A DNA stretch of 64,000 nucleotides, taken from DASQMT01 sp963835735. GTDB lineage: Bacteria; Actinomycetota; Thermoleophilia; Solirubrobacterales; Solirubrobacteraceae. Within the stretch, counting starts at the first letter, position 1. Each line of letters begins with the position of its first letter. Of this stretch, positions 40,229 through 47,697 are shown piece by piece. Made by a program: the position numbers and the translations under genes. Location of the stretch: positions 372,001 through 436,000 of the forward strand of contig CAWIGP010000003.1 in NCBI GenBank assembly GCA_963835735.1, given 5' to 3'. Under the pieces are notes generated by a model. It saw only the letters and a program-made list of their open reading frames with translations, was not told the DNA's origin and ran no database searches.

Positions 40229-42655
40229 ATGACGGCCGGGTTGTATGCGCTCGGGCGCTTCTGCGTCCGAGGTCGCTGGATCGTGTTGTGCGTGTGGCTC
40301 GCGGTGTTCGCCGCGCTCGCCGTCCTGGCCCGCGCGGCCGGGCCTGAGGTGAACGACAACCTCACGCTGCCCGGCAGCGGCAGCCAGGCGGCGACGGATC
40401 TGCTGGAGCAGCGGTTCCCGTCGCAGGCGAACGGCACGAACCCGGTCGTGCTGCGCGCGCCCGCGGGGACCGACATCACGGCCTCGAAGTACAAGCAGCC
40501 GATCGACGACACCGTCGCCGCGCTCAAGAAGGATCCGGATGTCCGCAGCGCCACGAGCCCGCTCGCGAAGGGGTCCGCGCTGCTCGCGAAGGACAAGAAG
40601 ATCGGGTACATCGCGCTGAACCTGCGGCCGAGCCCGAGCGAGCTCACGACCGACGACGCGGAGCGAATCGTCGCGCTGGCCGACCCGGCGCGCGACGCGG
40701 GGCTGGACGTCGGGTTCGGCGGCTACCTGGGCCAGAAGGTGTCCAAGCCGGAGACCCACGTCTCCGAGCTGGTCGGGCTCGGCATGGCGGTGATCGTGCT
40801 GCTGTTCACGTTCGGAACCGTGGTGGCGATGGGGCTGCCGATCGTGACCGCGCTGATCGGACTGGTGAGCGGCCTGTCGATCATCACGCTGATCAGCCAC
40901 ATCTCGGAGGTCCCGACGGTCGCGCCGACGCTGGCGACGATGATCGGGCTCGGCGTGGGGATCGACTACGCGCTGTTCATCGTCACCCGGCATCTCGAGC
41001 AGCGGCGCGACGGAATGGAGACGCGCGAGTCGATCGCGCGCTCGTGCGCGAGCTCCGGCGGCGCGGTGGTGTTCGCCGGCTGCACGGTGATGGTCGCGCT
41101 GCTGTCGCTGGCCGTCGTCAGCATCCCGCTCGTCACGACGCTCGGCTACACGTCGGCGCTCGTCGTCGCGGTCGCCGTGGTCGCGGCGATCACGCTGCTG
41201 CCGGCGCTGCTGGGGATCGTCGGGGACCGGATCGACCGGCTGCCGATCCCGCTGCCGCACCGGCGCGCCGACGACCAGCCGCACGGCTGGCGCCGCTGGG
41301 GCGAGAACGTCGCGCGGTTCCCGCTGCCGGCCGCGCTCGTCGCGGTCGCGGTGCTCGTCGTGCTGGCGCTGCCGGCGCTCGACCTCTACCTCGGCCAGCA
41401 GGACAACAGCGCGATGCCGGAGAGCACCGATGTGCGACGCGCCTCCGATGGCCTCACCGCCGGCTTCGGGCCCGGCACGAACGGGCCGCTGCTGATCAGC
41501 GTGGACATGTCCGCCAAGCCCGCCAAGCCCGACCAGAAGAACCTCGACAAGCTCTCCTCCGACGAGCAGGACCAGAAGGACAAGGCCACCAAGCAGGCGG
41601 ACGCGCAGGAGCAGCAGCTCGAGGCGCAGGGCATGCCCCCGGACGAGGCGCAGGCGCAGGTGCAGCCGCAGCTCGACAAGCAGATCTCCAAGATCGAGCA
41701 GCAGTCGGAGACGAAGCGCAAGCAGCTCGAACAGCCGGCCACCGATCCGCGGCTGCAGGACCTGCGCGACGACATCAAGAAGACGAGCGGCGTCAAGAAG
41801 GTCTCGCAGCCGCTCGTCAACAAGGACGGGACCGCGGCCGTGCTCGACGTGACGCCGACGACCGACCCGTCCGACCGGGCCACCGCCGACCTCGTCGAGC
41901 GGTTGCGCGACGACACGATCCCGAAGGCCACGCAGGGCAAGGACATGTCGGCCGACGTGGGCGGCACCACCGCCGGCTACGTCGACCTGGCGTCGGCGAT
42001 CAGCAGCCGGCTGATCATCACGATCCTCGTCGTCGTCGGGCTCAGCTTCCTGCTGCTGATGCTCGCGTTCCGGTCGGTCGTGATCCCGCTGACGGCCGGC
42101 CTGATGAACCTGGTGTCGATCGGCGCGGCGTTCGGCGTCGTGACCGCCGTGTTCGAGAAGGGCTGGGGCGCGAGCATCGTCGGGCTCGACGGCGAGGTGC
42201 CGATCGTCTCGTTCGTGCCGCTGATGATGTTCGCGATCCTGTTCGGCCTCTCGATGGACTACGAGGTGTTCCTGATGACGCACATCCGGGAGGCCTGGCT
42301 CGAGAAGCGGGACAACAAGCTCGCGGTCATCACCGGCGTCGCGACCACCGGGCGGGTCATCACGTCGGCCGCGCTGATCATGGTCAGCGTGTTCTTCGCG
42401 TTCATCCTCAACGGCGACCCGACCGTCAAGCAGTTCGGCGTCGGGATGGGCGTCGCGGTTGCGGTCGACGCGACGATCGTGCGCTGCCTGCTCGTGCCGG
42501 CGGTGATGGTGCTGCTGGGGCGCGCCAACTGGTGGTTCCCGCGCTGGCTCGACCGGATCGTCCCGAACTTCTCGATCGAGGGAGAGGCGTGGTTCCGCGA
42601 GCGCGACGCGAAGGCCGCGGACGCGGCCGCGGAGCGGGAGCCGGTGCCGACGTAG
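40229..42655 (+). CDS. MMPL-family RND exporter
   Basis: 808 residues, twelve predicted helices in two RND halves. Half 1: start FCVRGRWIVLCVWLAVFAAL, porter region, then helices such as GLGMAVIVLLFTFGTVVAMG and the GxGxDY-type GLGVGIDYALFIVTRHLEQR. Half 2: SRLIITILVVVGLSFLLLML and LFGLSMDYEVFLMTHIREAW. The proton-relay Asp-Tyr pairs (IDYALF, MDYEVF) are intact. The second porter loop carries a Lys/Gln/Asp-rich coiled-coil-like insertion (about residues 430-520, with DKLSSDEQDQKDKATKQAD). Actinobacterial MMPLs export lipids or siderophores; the cargo is unknown. GGAG at 40218-40221 supports the ATG. It may share the CTGAGAG operator with the GT2 operon. Confidence 0.92.
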   Translation: MTAGLYALGRFCVRGRWIVLCVWLAVFAALAVLARAAGPEVNDNLTLPGSGSQAATDLLEQRFPSQANGTNPVVLRAPAGTDITASKYKQPIDDTVAALKKDPDVRSATSPLAKGSALLAKDKKIGYIALNLRPSPSELTTDDAERIVALADPARDAGLDVGFGGYLGQKVSKPETHVSELVGLGMAVIVLLFTFGTVVAMGLPIVTALIGLVSGLSIITLISHISEVPTVAPTLATMIGLGVGIDYALFIVTRHLEQRRDGMETRESIARSCASSGGAVVFAGCTVMVALLSLAVVSIPLVTTLGYTSALVVAVAVVAAITLLPALLGIVGDRIDRLPIPLPHRRADDQPHGWRRWGENVARFPLPAALVAVAVLVVLALPALDLYLGQQDNSAMPESTDVRRASDGLTAGFGPGTNGPLLISVDMSAKPAKPDQKNLDKLSSDEQDQKDKATKQADAQEQQLEAQGMPPDEAQAQVQPQLDKQISKIEQQSETKRKQLEQPATDPRLQDLRDDIKKTSGVKKVSQPLVNKDGTAAVLDVTPTTDPSDRATADLVERLRDDTIPKATQGKDMSADVGGTTAGYVDLASAISSRLIITILVVVGLSFLLLMLAFRSVVIPLTAGLMNLVSIGAAFGVVTAVFEKGWGASIVGLDGEVPIVSFVPLMMFAILFGLSMDYEVFLMTHIREAWLEKRDNKLAVITGVATTGRVITSAALIMVSVFFAFILNGDPTVKQFGVGMGVAVAVDATIVRCLLVPAVMVLLGRANWWFPRWLDRIVPNFSIEGEAWFRERDAKAADAAAEREPVPT

Positions 42656-42656
42656 C

Positions 42657-43910
42657 TCACGTCGCCTCGGCCGGCAGTTCGCGCATGCGCGGTAGCGGGG
42701 AGGGAAGGAGCAGCAGCGCGCTTGCGATGCCGCCGACGGCGGCGAGCCAGAGCGCGGGCCGCAGCCCGAGCCACGTGCCGACCGCGCCGGCTACGACCGC
42801 GCCGAGCGGCCGCGCCCCGTAGTTGAGCGCCAGGTATGCGCCCTGTACGCGCGCCCGCAGGCGGTCGGGCGTGAGCGCCTGCCGGATCGCGCCGGCGCAG
42901 ATGTCGTCCAGCATCAGCCCGAGGCCGGAGCCGAACTCGGCGGCGACCAGCAGGACGACTGCGAAGGCTGCGGGGCCTGATGCGAGCGGCACGAGCAGCA
43001 GCGCGCCGGGGTAGAGGAACGCGCCTGCGATGCACGCGGGACCGACGCCGATTCGGCGGGTGGCGGGGCTCGCGATCGCCGAGCCTGCGAGCGCGCCGAG
43101 CGCGCCGGCGCCGAGCGCGAGCCCGATCGTGCCGGCCGACAGGCCCAGCTCGCGCGCGGCGAACAGAAACAGCAGCGTGAAGTAGATCGTGTAGAAGAAG
43201 TTCAGCAGCGCGCCCGCGACGAACTGGGCGAGCAGCGCCGGCGTGCGGGCTACGAACCGCAACCCTTCGCGGATGTGGCCGCGCGCCGTCTCCTCCCCCG
43301 GCGGCTCGTCTGCGTGCACCGAGCCAAGCAGGAACGCGGATCCCAAGAACGAGACCGCGTCCAGCATGAGCGCGGCCGGCCCGGACAGCAGCTGCACGAG
43401 CACGCCTCCGGCGCTCGGCCCGGCGACCCACGAGAACGAGTAGCTGCCGCGGATCAGCGCCGTGCCCTCGACGAACTGCTCGCGCGGCACCAGCGCCGTG
43501 AACAAGCTGTTAGCGCAGACGGCGAACACGACGGCCAGCGAACCGGTGAGGAACGCGACCACGTAGAGCTGGGACAGCGTGAGCGCGCCGAGCCAGTACG
43601 TGATGGGCACGCTCGCGAGCAGCGCCGCGCGCAGGAGGTCGGTGGCGATCATCGTTCCGCGCCGCCGCCCGCGGCGGTCGACGAGCGAGCCCGCGTGGAG
43701 CGCGAACAGCAGGTTCGGCAGCGAGCCCGCCGCGGCGAGCAGGCCGATCTCCGCAGCGGTGACGTCGAGCGCGAGGACGGCCACGAGGGGAAGCGCGACG
43801 ATCGTCACCTGGTCGCCGAGATAGGAGACGGTCTGTGCCGTCCAGAAGCGGCGGAACGCGAGCCGGCCCAGCGGACCTTGTTTGGTAGTAGCAAACAAGA
43901 GTTTGCTCAC
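42657..43910 (-). CDS. MFS transporter (12 helices)
   Basis: About 417 residues. The N-terminus KQGPLGRLAFRRFWTAQTVS then YLGDQVTIVALPLVAVLALD is the usual opening of the MFS_3/enterobactin-exporter-like (EntS) class. The loop 2-3 signature appears as AGSLVDRRGRRRGTMIATDL. It should export drugs or siderophore-like compounds. The start is uncertain: GTG 43910 overlaps the -10 region, while TTG 43898 would follow a TATAGT box on this strand. A much longer upstream frame is antisense to the XRE gene and is not credible. It is divergent from, and probably controlled by, the XRE-cupin regulator. Confidence 0.85.
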   Translation of the reverse strand: MSKLLFATTKQGPLGRLAFRRFWTAQTVSYLGDQVTIVALPLVAVLALDVTAAEIGLLAAAGSLPNLLFALHAGSLVDRRGRRRGTMIATDLLRAALLASVPITYWLGALTLSQLYVVAFLTGSLAVVFAVCANSLFTALVPREQFVEGTALIRGSYSFSWVAGPSAGGVLVQLLSGPAALMLDAVSFLGSAFLLGSVHADEPPGEETARGHIREGLRFVARTPALLAQFVAGALLNFFYTIYFTLLFLFAARELGLSAGTIGLALGAGALGALAGSAIASPATRRIGVGPACIAGAFLYPGALLLVPLASGPAAFAVVLLVAAEFGSGLGLMLDDICAGAIRQALTPDRLRARVQGAYLALNYGARPLGAVVAGAVGTWLGLRPALWLAAVGGIASALLLLPSPLPRMRELPAEAT

Positions 43911-43916
43911 TATAAT
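43890..43916. promoter_or_regulatory. Operator and promoter between MFS and XRE genes
   Basis: AGCAAAC (43890-43896), AAGA, GTTTGCT (43901-43907) is a perfect 7-bp-arm palindrome. TATAAT (43911-43916), a consensus -10, lies 7 nt before the XRE GTG, and TATAGT on the other strand (43914-43909) faces the MFS gene. The AT-rich island 43875-43920 stands out from the surrounding sequence. Confidence 0.7.
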
Positions 43917-43923
43917 CGATCGC

Positions 43924-44484
43924 GTGACGGCGATCGAGATCGGCGCGCGCCTGCGCCGCGCGCGGCAGGAGCAGGGGCTGACGATCGACCAGCTCGCGCA
44001 CGCGACCGGGCTCACCAAGGGGTTCCTGTCGCAGGTCGAGCGCGACCTCGCGAGCGCCTCGGTCAGCTCGTTGCTGAAGATCTGCGCCGCGCTCGGCCTG
44101 CGGGTCGGCGACCTGTTCGACGAGGAACCGGAGTCGGGGCTGGTGCGCGCGGGTGAGCGACCGCTGCTCGACTTCGGCGGGATCGGCGCCGAGGACCGCC
44201 TGCTCACGCCGCGTGCGAACCGGCGGCTGCAGGCGTTCCACTCGACGGTGGGACCCGGGGGGCGGAGCGGCGACGGGCCGGGCTATCCGACCCCGACCGA
44301 GGCGCAGTTCGTGCACGTGACGAAGGGCGAGCTCGAGATCACGGTCGGCGGCGAGGTGTTCCGGCTGAGAGCGGGCGACTCGCTGACGTTCGGTGGCCGC
44401 GAGCTGGGCGGCTGGCGCAACCCGTCGGTCCGCCGGGGCGCCGAGCTGATCTGGGTGCTCACGCCGTCGCTGTTCCAGCTCTGA
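43924..44484 (+). CDS. XRE-family regulator with cupin sensor domain
   Basis: 186 residues. HTH: IGARLRRARQEQGLTIDQLA then HATGLTKGFLSQVERDLASA, a standard XRE/HipB-like motif. The cupin_2 domain in the C-terminal half shows PTPTEAQFVHVTKGELEITV and GEVFRLRAGDSLTFGGRE. Such proteins sense small molecules and repress adjacent transporters. The GTG at 43924 is favoured by the TATAAT box 7 nt upstream (leaderless); a longer start at 43882 would lie inside the operator. It probably binds AGCAAAC-N4-GTTTGCT. The 3' end overlaps the convergent apbE gene by 26 nt. Confidence 0.9.
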   Translation: MTAIEIGARLRRARQEQGLTIDQLAHATGLTKGFLSQVERDLASASVSSLLKICAALGLRVGDLFDEEPESGLVRAGERPLLDFGGIGAEDRLLTPRANRRLQAFHSTVGPGGRSGDGPGYPTPTEAQFVHVTKGELEITVGGEVFRLRAGDSLTFGGRELGGWRNPSVRRGAELIWVLTPSLFQL

Positions 44485-45475
44485 CGATCTCGTGGGTGCC
44501 GTCGTCGAGCACGACGACTCCGCCGTGCGGGAGCCATGCGCGGGCGTCCGCCGGTCCGCTCAGCAGCGCCGCTTTTGCGCGGGTCTCGGCCTCGAGCGCC
44601 GTCGGCGCGAGCGCGGTGGCCTGCACGACGCCGGTGAACGCCGGCCTGCCCGTGGCGGGGTCGAGCAGGTGATGGGCCGGCCTGCCGGAGTCGTCCAGCC
44701 AGCTGCGCGTCGTGATCCCGCTCGTGGCGGCGGCGCCGGACGTGAGCGCGAACGTGTGCAGGATCGCGTCGCCGAACGGGCTCGCCACGCGCACTGGCCG
44801 CGGCCGGGCGCCGCCCATCCGCAGGTCGCCGGCGCAGTTCACGACGAAGCCGGGGTGGGCCGCCAGCTCGACCGCGAGCAGATCCGCGAACAGCCCCTTC
44901 GCGAGGCCGCCGCTGTCGATCGCCACGCCCGGCGGTCTGCGCACGACGCGCCTCTCGCGGTCGGCGACGATCGTGCGCCAGCGCGCGTTGGGTGAGGGCC
45001 CGGCAGGCCGGCGTCGCGGCGCGAGCCGCAGCGCGAGCGCGAGCGGGAGTGCCCCGGCGCGCGGGCCGCGCCGGCCGGAACGCATCATGGCGCGGCCATC
45101 GTCGGTCGCCGCGTTGGCACGCGTCATCGCTTGACCTTGGTTGGACGCCACGTCCGTGCCGGTCGTCGATCGGCCATACCCGGCCGCCTCGATGTCGCGC
45201 GCCAGCGTGCCGTCGACGAGGCCGCCGGTGCGTGCGCCCGCGGCGGCGACGGCCGCGGCGAGGGCCAGCATCGTCTCGCTCGCCGGCACCGCTTCACGCG
45301 CGTCGGCGTTCAGCCGCGACAACTCGCTGTCCGGCGCGAATCGGGTGAATCGGTCGTGCCACTCGAGCAGTCGCTCGCGCGCCCTTGCGGCGGCCGCGCG
45401 GCCGTCGGCGCCGGCCACGCGCACCTCGCAGGTCCCGCCGAAGCACGCGAACCGCTCGACCGCCTCGCGGCTCAT
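44459..45475 (-). CDS. apbE: FAD:protein FMN transferase (ApbE)
   Basis: 338 residues. The family blocks are present: ERLLEWHDRFTRFAPDSELS, GGLVDGTLARDIEAAGYGRS, the core AIDSGGLAKGLFADLLAVEL, GFVVNCAGDLRMGG, TSGAAATSGITTRSWL and HHLLDPATGRPA with the Mg-binding Asp. It covalently attaches FMN from FAD to Thr/Ser in extracytoplasmic electron-transfer proteins. A basic, Ala/Arg-rich insertion (about residues 115-160) is longer than normal. The ATG at 45475 overlaps the stop of the ferric-reductase-like gene (ATGA). No FMN_bind-domain substrate is recognisable in the operon, but the small Ser/Thr-rich protein two genes upstream is a candidate. Confidence 0.9.
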   Translation of the reverse strand: MSREAVERFACFGGTCEVRVAGADGRAAAARARERLLEWHDRFTRFAPDSELSRLNADAREAVPASETMLALAAAVAAAGARTGGLVDGTLARDIEAAGYGRSTTGTDVASNQGQAMTRANAATDDGRAMMRSGRRGPRAGALPLALALRLAPRRRPAGPSPNARWRTIVADRERRVVRRPPGVAIDSGGLAKGLFADLLAVELAAHPGFVVNCAGDLRMGGARPRPVRVASPFGDAILHTFALTSGAAATSGITTRSWLDDSGRPAHHLLDPATGRPAFTGVVQATALAPTALEAETRAKAALLSGPADARAWLPHGGVVVLDDGTHEIVRAGTATA

Positions 45476-46017
45476 GACCGCTGCACCTGCGGCGAGGGTG
45501 GCGGGCCGGCCAGGCGTACGGTCAGCAGCGCGGCGGCCGGCACCACGGCGGCGGCGGTCGCGATCAGGAACCAGGCGGTGCCCGCGTCGGTCCCCTCGAA
45601 AAGGCCGTGCAGCACGCCGAGCAGCCAGCCCAGCGCCGTGAAGCGATGCAGCGTGCGCCATCGCGCCACGCCGATCCGCCCGCGCACGTAGTAGGACAGG
45701 CCCAGCACGATCAGCGTCCAGCCGGCGACGATGCCGGTCGTCGTCCAGATGCGCTCGTAGCCGCTGACGAACGGGATCGTCACGTCGGCGAGGCTCGGGC
45801 TGAGGTAGCCGTCCCCGAGCAGCGCGCCGGCGTGGATGACGATCGCGGCAATCGTGGCGAGCGACAGCGCCTCGTGCGTGACGCGGAGCTGGGGCTTGCG
45901 GCCCTTCGCGAACGGCCCGGCCATCAGCAGGCCGAGAGTCACCGCCGCGCTTGATGCCAGCAGCGCGACGACGCCCGCGGCCCGGCTCGTGATCCAGAAG
46001 ATGTGCTCGGGATCCAT
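45472..46017 (-). CDS. Ferric-reductase-like transmembrane (haem b) protein
   Basis: 181 residues with five to six helices: IFWITSRAAGVVALLASSAA, LSLATIAAIVIHAGALLG, TTTGIVAGWTLIVLGLSYYV, RFTALGWLLGVLHGLFEG and WFLIATAAAVVPAAALLTVR. Candidate haem ligands are the paired His in THEALSL / VIHAG and TLHRFT / VLHGL, spaced as in ferric-reductase or YedZ-type cytochromes. It would move electrons across the membrane to an external flavin or acceptor. It is translationally coupled to apbE. There is no fused FAD/NAD domain, so the cytoplasmic donor is separate, perhaps the quinone pool. Confidence 0.83.
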   Translation of the reverse strand: MDPEHIFWITSRAAGVVALLASSAAVTLGLLMAGPFAKGRKPQLRVTHEALSLATIAAIVIHAGALLGDGYLSPSLADVTIPFVSGYERIWTTTGIVAGWTLIVLGLSYYVRGRIGVARWRTLHRFTALGWLLGVLHGLFEGTDAGTAWFLIATAAAVVPAAALLTVRLAGPPPSPQVQRS

Positions 46018-46020
46018 GAC

Positions 46021-46344
46021 TCAGGACTGCGCCGTGGTGACCGCGTCGGACGAGTCGCCGGTCGTTGCCGACGACGTCGCGTCATCCGACGACGACGACG
46101 AGGTGCCGCTCGCTCCCGACGACGTCGTGTCGCCCGCGGACGAGGACGAAGCTGCGCTCGCCGACGAGGACGTGGACGCCGCGGTCTGCGTCGACGCGGT
46201 GGCGCCCATCGAGCCGCTGTAGGCGATCACGCCCCAGGCGAGCACGAAGGTGGCGAGCGCCGCGGCGGCGACGCGCCGGCGGATGGCGGCGATCCTCCGC
46301 GCGCGAGCGGCGAGCCGCTCGCGCGCGGCGTCGGGGAGCGGCAT
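46021..46344 (-). CDS. Membrane-anchored Ser/Thr-rich small protein
   Basis: 107 residues. A basic cytoplasmic start (ARERLAARARRIAAIRRR) and one anchor helix (AAAALATFVLAWGVIAYSGS) are followed by about 60 external residues of Ser, Thr, Ala, Gly and Asp. The tail contains DTTSSGASGT, close to the [S/T]GA[S/T]x[S/T] motif in which ApbE flavinylates the last residue. It sits 3 nt after the haem-protein start side of the operon (stop 46021, next gene start 46017). Whether it is flavinylated is inference. No family recognised; low complexity makes chance motifs possible. Confidence 0.65.
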   Translation of the reverse strand: MPLPDAARERLAARARRIAAIRRRVAAAALATFVLAWGVIAYSGSMGATASTQTAASTSSSASAASSSSAGDTTSSGASGTSSSSSDDATSSATTGDSSDAVTTAQS

Positions 46345-46348
46345 GCGA

Positions 46349-47038
46349 TCAGCGCTCCACGTTGAGGGTCATGCGGCCGAGGTAGCCGCCGGCCCGGCGC
46401 CGGCGTACGGCCATGCGCGAGCCGGATTCGTAGATCCCGTCCTCGGCGTTCGTCGTCTCGGCGGCGCCGCGCGCGCGGTAGTGGCGCGTCCGGTACACCG
46501 CGTCGCTGAGCGAGTCGCGGAAGAACAGCTGGCCGGTGTGCACCTCGTTGCCGCCGACGTGGACCTTGAGGTGGATGTGCGGCGTGCGGCCGCGGTACCA
46601 GCCCGGGTAGATCGTGTCGAACACGGCGCGGCCCTTCGAGTTCGCCTTCTGGTGTCCGCGCAGGTAACGGCTCGAAGAGTCGCCGTCGAAGCCGGAGTAC
46701 TCGCCGCCGGCGTCGGCGTGCCAGATCTCGACGTCGGCGCCGGAGATGACGCGGCAGGTGCTCGCGTCCTGGACTGTGAACACGATCCGCAGCCGCACGC
46801 CGGCCCGGTCCTCGGTGATGTCGCGCCGGGTCAGGTTCGTGTCGATCCAGTACGGCCCTTCGGTCAGCTCACGACTGAGCGTGCACGAGGCGCCGGCCTG
46901 CTCGGCGACCGCGGCTGCGCGCTCCGGCTCGAGCCAACCCTGCCGCGACGCTGCCCAGACCAACCCGAGCCCGGACGCCGCGGCGCCGGCGAGGAACTCG
47001 CGCCGCCGCGGCGCGCGCACCTCGCGCCGGCCGCTCAT
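46349..47038 (-). CDS. Exported intradiol-dioxygenase-like protein
   Basis: 229 residues. Twin-arginine signal RRREFLAGAAASGLGL at residues 12-27, so it is probably exported folded, with its metal. The mature part has intradiol dioxygenase features: ELTEGPYWIDTNLTRRDITE, VEIWHADAGGEYS, GRAVFDTIYPGWYRGRTPHI and HLKVHVGGNEVHTGQLFF. The Tyr-Tyr-His-His iron ligands can be assigned to EGPYW or GEYS, IYPGWY and the HIH / VHTGQLFF His. Extracytoplasmic members are of unknown substrate. Its stop lies 4 nt before the Ser/Thr-rich gene; its start overlaps the upstream secreted-protein stop (ATGA). Confidence 0.85.
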   Translation of the reverse strand: MSGRREVRAPRRREFLAGAAASGLGLVWAASRQGWLEPERAAAVAEQAGASCTLSRELTEGPYWIDTNLTRRDITEDRAGVRLRIVFTVQDASTCRVISGADVEIWHADAGGEYSGFDGDSSSRYLRGHQKANSKGRAVFDTIYPGWYRGRTPHIHLKVHVGGNEVHTGQLFFRDSLSDAVYRTRHYRARGAAETTNAEDGIYESGSRMAVRRRRAGGYLGRMTLNVER

Positions 47039-47538
47039 GATCGCGTCGCGATTGTCGTGGCGTCGTCCGACGACCCGTCCGGCGGCGTCGTGCCGTCGCC
47101 GTCCGGCGGAACGGCGCTGTCATCCGGCGGCGCCGCACCGTCCGGCGGCGCGGCGCCCGCGGGCGGGGCGCCGCCCGGCGGGTGCATCCCGCCGGCCGGA
47201 CCCTGTGGCCGCACCGACTCGAGCGCGGCCGACACCTTGTCGACGGACAAGCCGAGCTCCTCGGCCAGCGCAGCCGCCAGGTCGTCGCCGCCGGCCTGGA
47301 GCGGCCCGGCGGACGAGCGTGCGGCGTCCATCGCCGCTTCCAGCTCGTCGGTCGTCACGCCGAGTTCGTCGGCGAGCGCGCTGAGGTGCATGCCGCCCTG
47401 AGCGGCGCCTGCTCGCGGCTGCGATGCCGCCTGCGAGCTCGCGGTGTCGCCGCCTTGCGCGGCGACGCCGATGCCCGTGCCGGTGGCGAGGGCGGCGACG
47501 CCCGCGAACACGGCGACCCTGCGGAAACGGGGGTCCAT
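47035..47538 (-). CDS. Secreted protein with Pro/Asp-rich tail
   Basis: 167 residues. Signal or anchor RVAVFAGVAALATGTGIGVA; two short helical units of related sequence, LSALADELGVTTDELEAAMD and LAAALAEELGLSVDKVSAAL; then a Pro/Gly/Asp-rich tail (repeats of GAAPPDG and PPDGDG). The paired helices resemble HTH-like or Sap-type mini-domains seen in secreted actinobacterial proteins, but no function is known. AGGAGG lies just before the ATG on the minus strand. It is first in the operon leading to apbE. The CTGAGAG boxes (47609-47639) lie in the divergent promoter region. Confidence 0.65.
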   Translation of the reverse strand: MDPRFRRVAVFAGVAALATGTGIGVAAQGGDTASSQAASQPRAGAAQGGMHLSALADELGVTTDELEAAMDAARSSAGPLQAGGDDLAAALAEELGLSVDKVSAALESVRPQGPAGGMHPPGGAPPAGAAPPDGAAPPDDSAVPPDGDGTTPPDGSSDDATTIATRS

Positions 47539-47608
47539 CTAGGTGTCCTCCTCGTATTCGATCACGGGCTCGATGGTCGGCGCGCTCGCCGGGAGCGCGC
47601 TGGGCGCA

Positions 47609-47639
47609 GCCTGAGAGGTTCCTGAGACGGTCCGCTCTC
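47609..47639. promoter_or_regulatory. CTGAGAG direct-repeat operator upstream of GT39
   Basis: CTGAGAG (47609-47615) and CTGAGAC (47620-47626) with 11-bp period, plus an inverted CTCTCAG (47633-47639). The arrangement is like 40140-40157. It lies between the divergent secreted-protein operon (start 47538) and the GT39 gene (47698), so it could control both. Confidence 0.6.
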
Positions 47640-47697
47640 AGGCGATTCCCAGGCTTCGCTGCGGCTGCTCCAAGCCCGCGCGCCGACGCTGCCGGGC

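Noticed and set aside
42657..44207. Long N-terminal extension of the MFS gene
   Set aside because: The extra 99 residues are antisense to the XRE gene and cross its operator. The MFS signature starts just after 43900.
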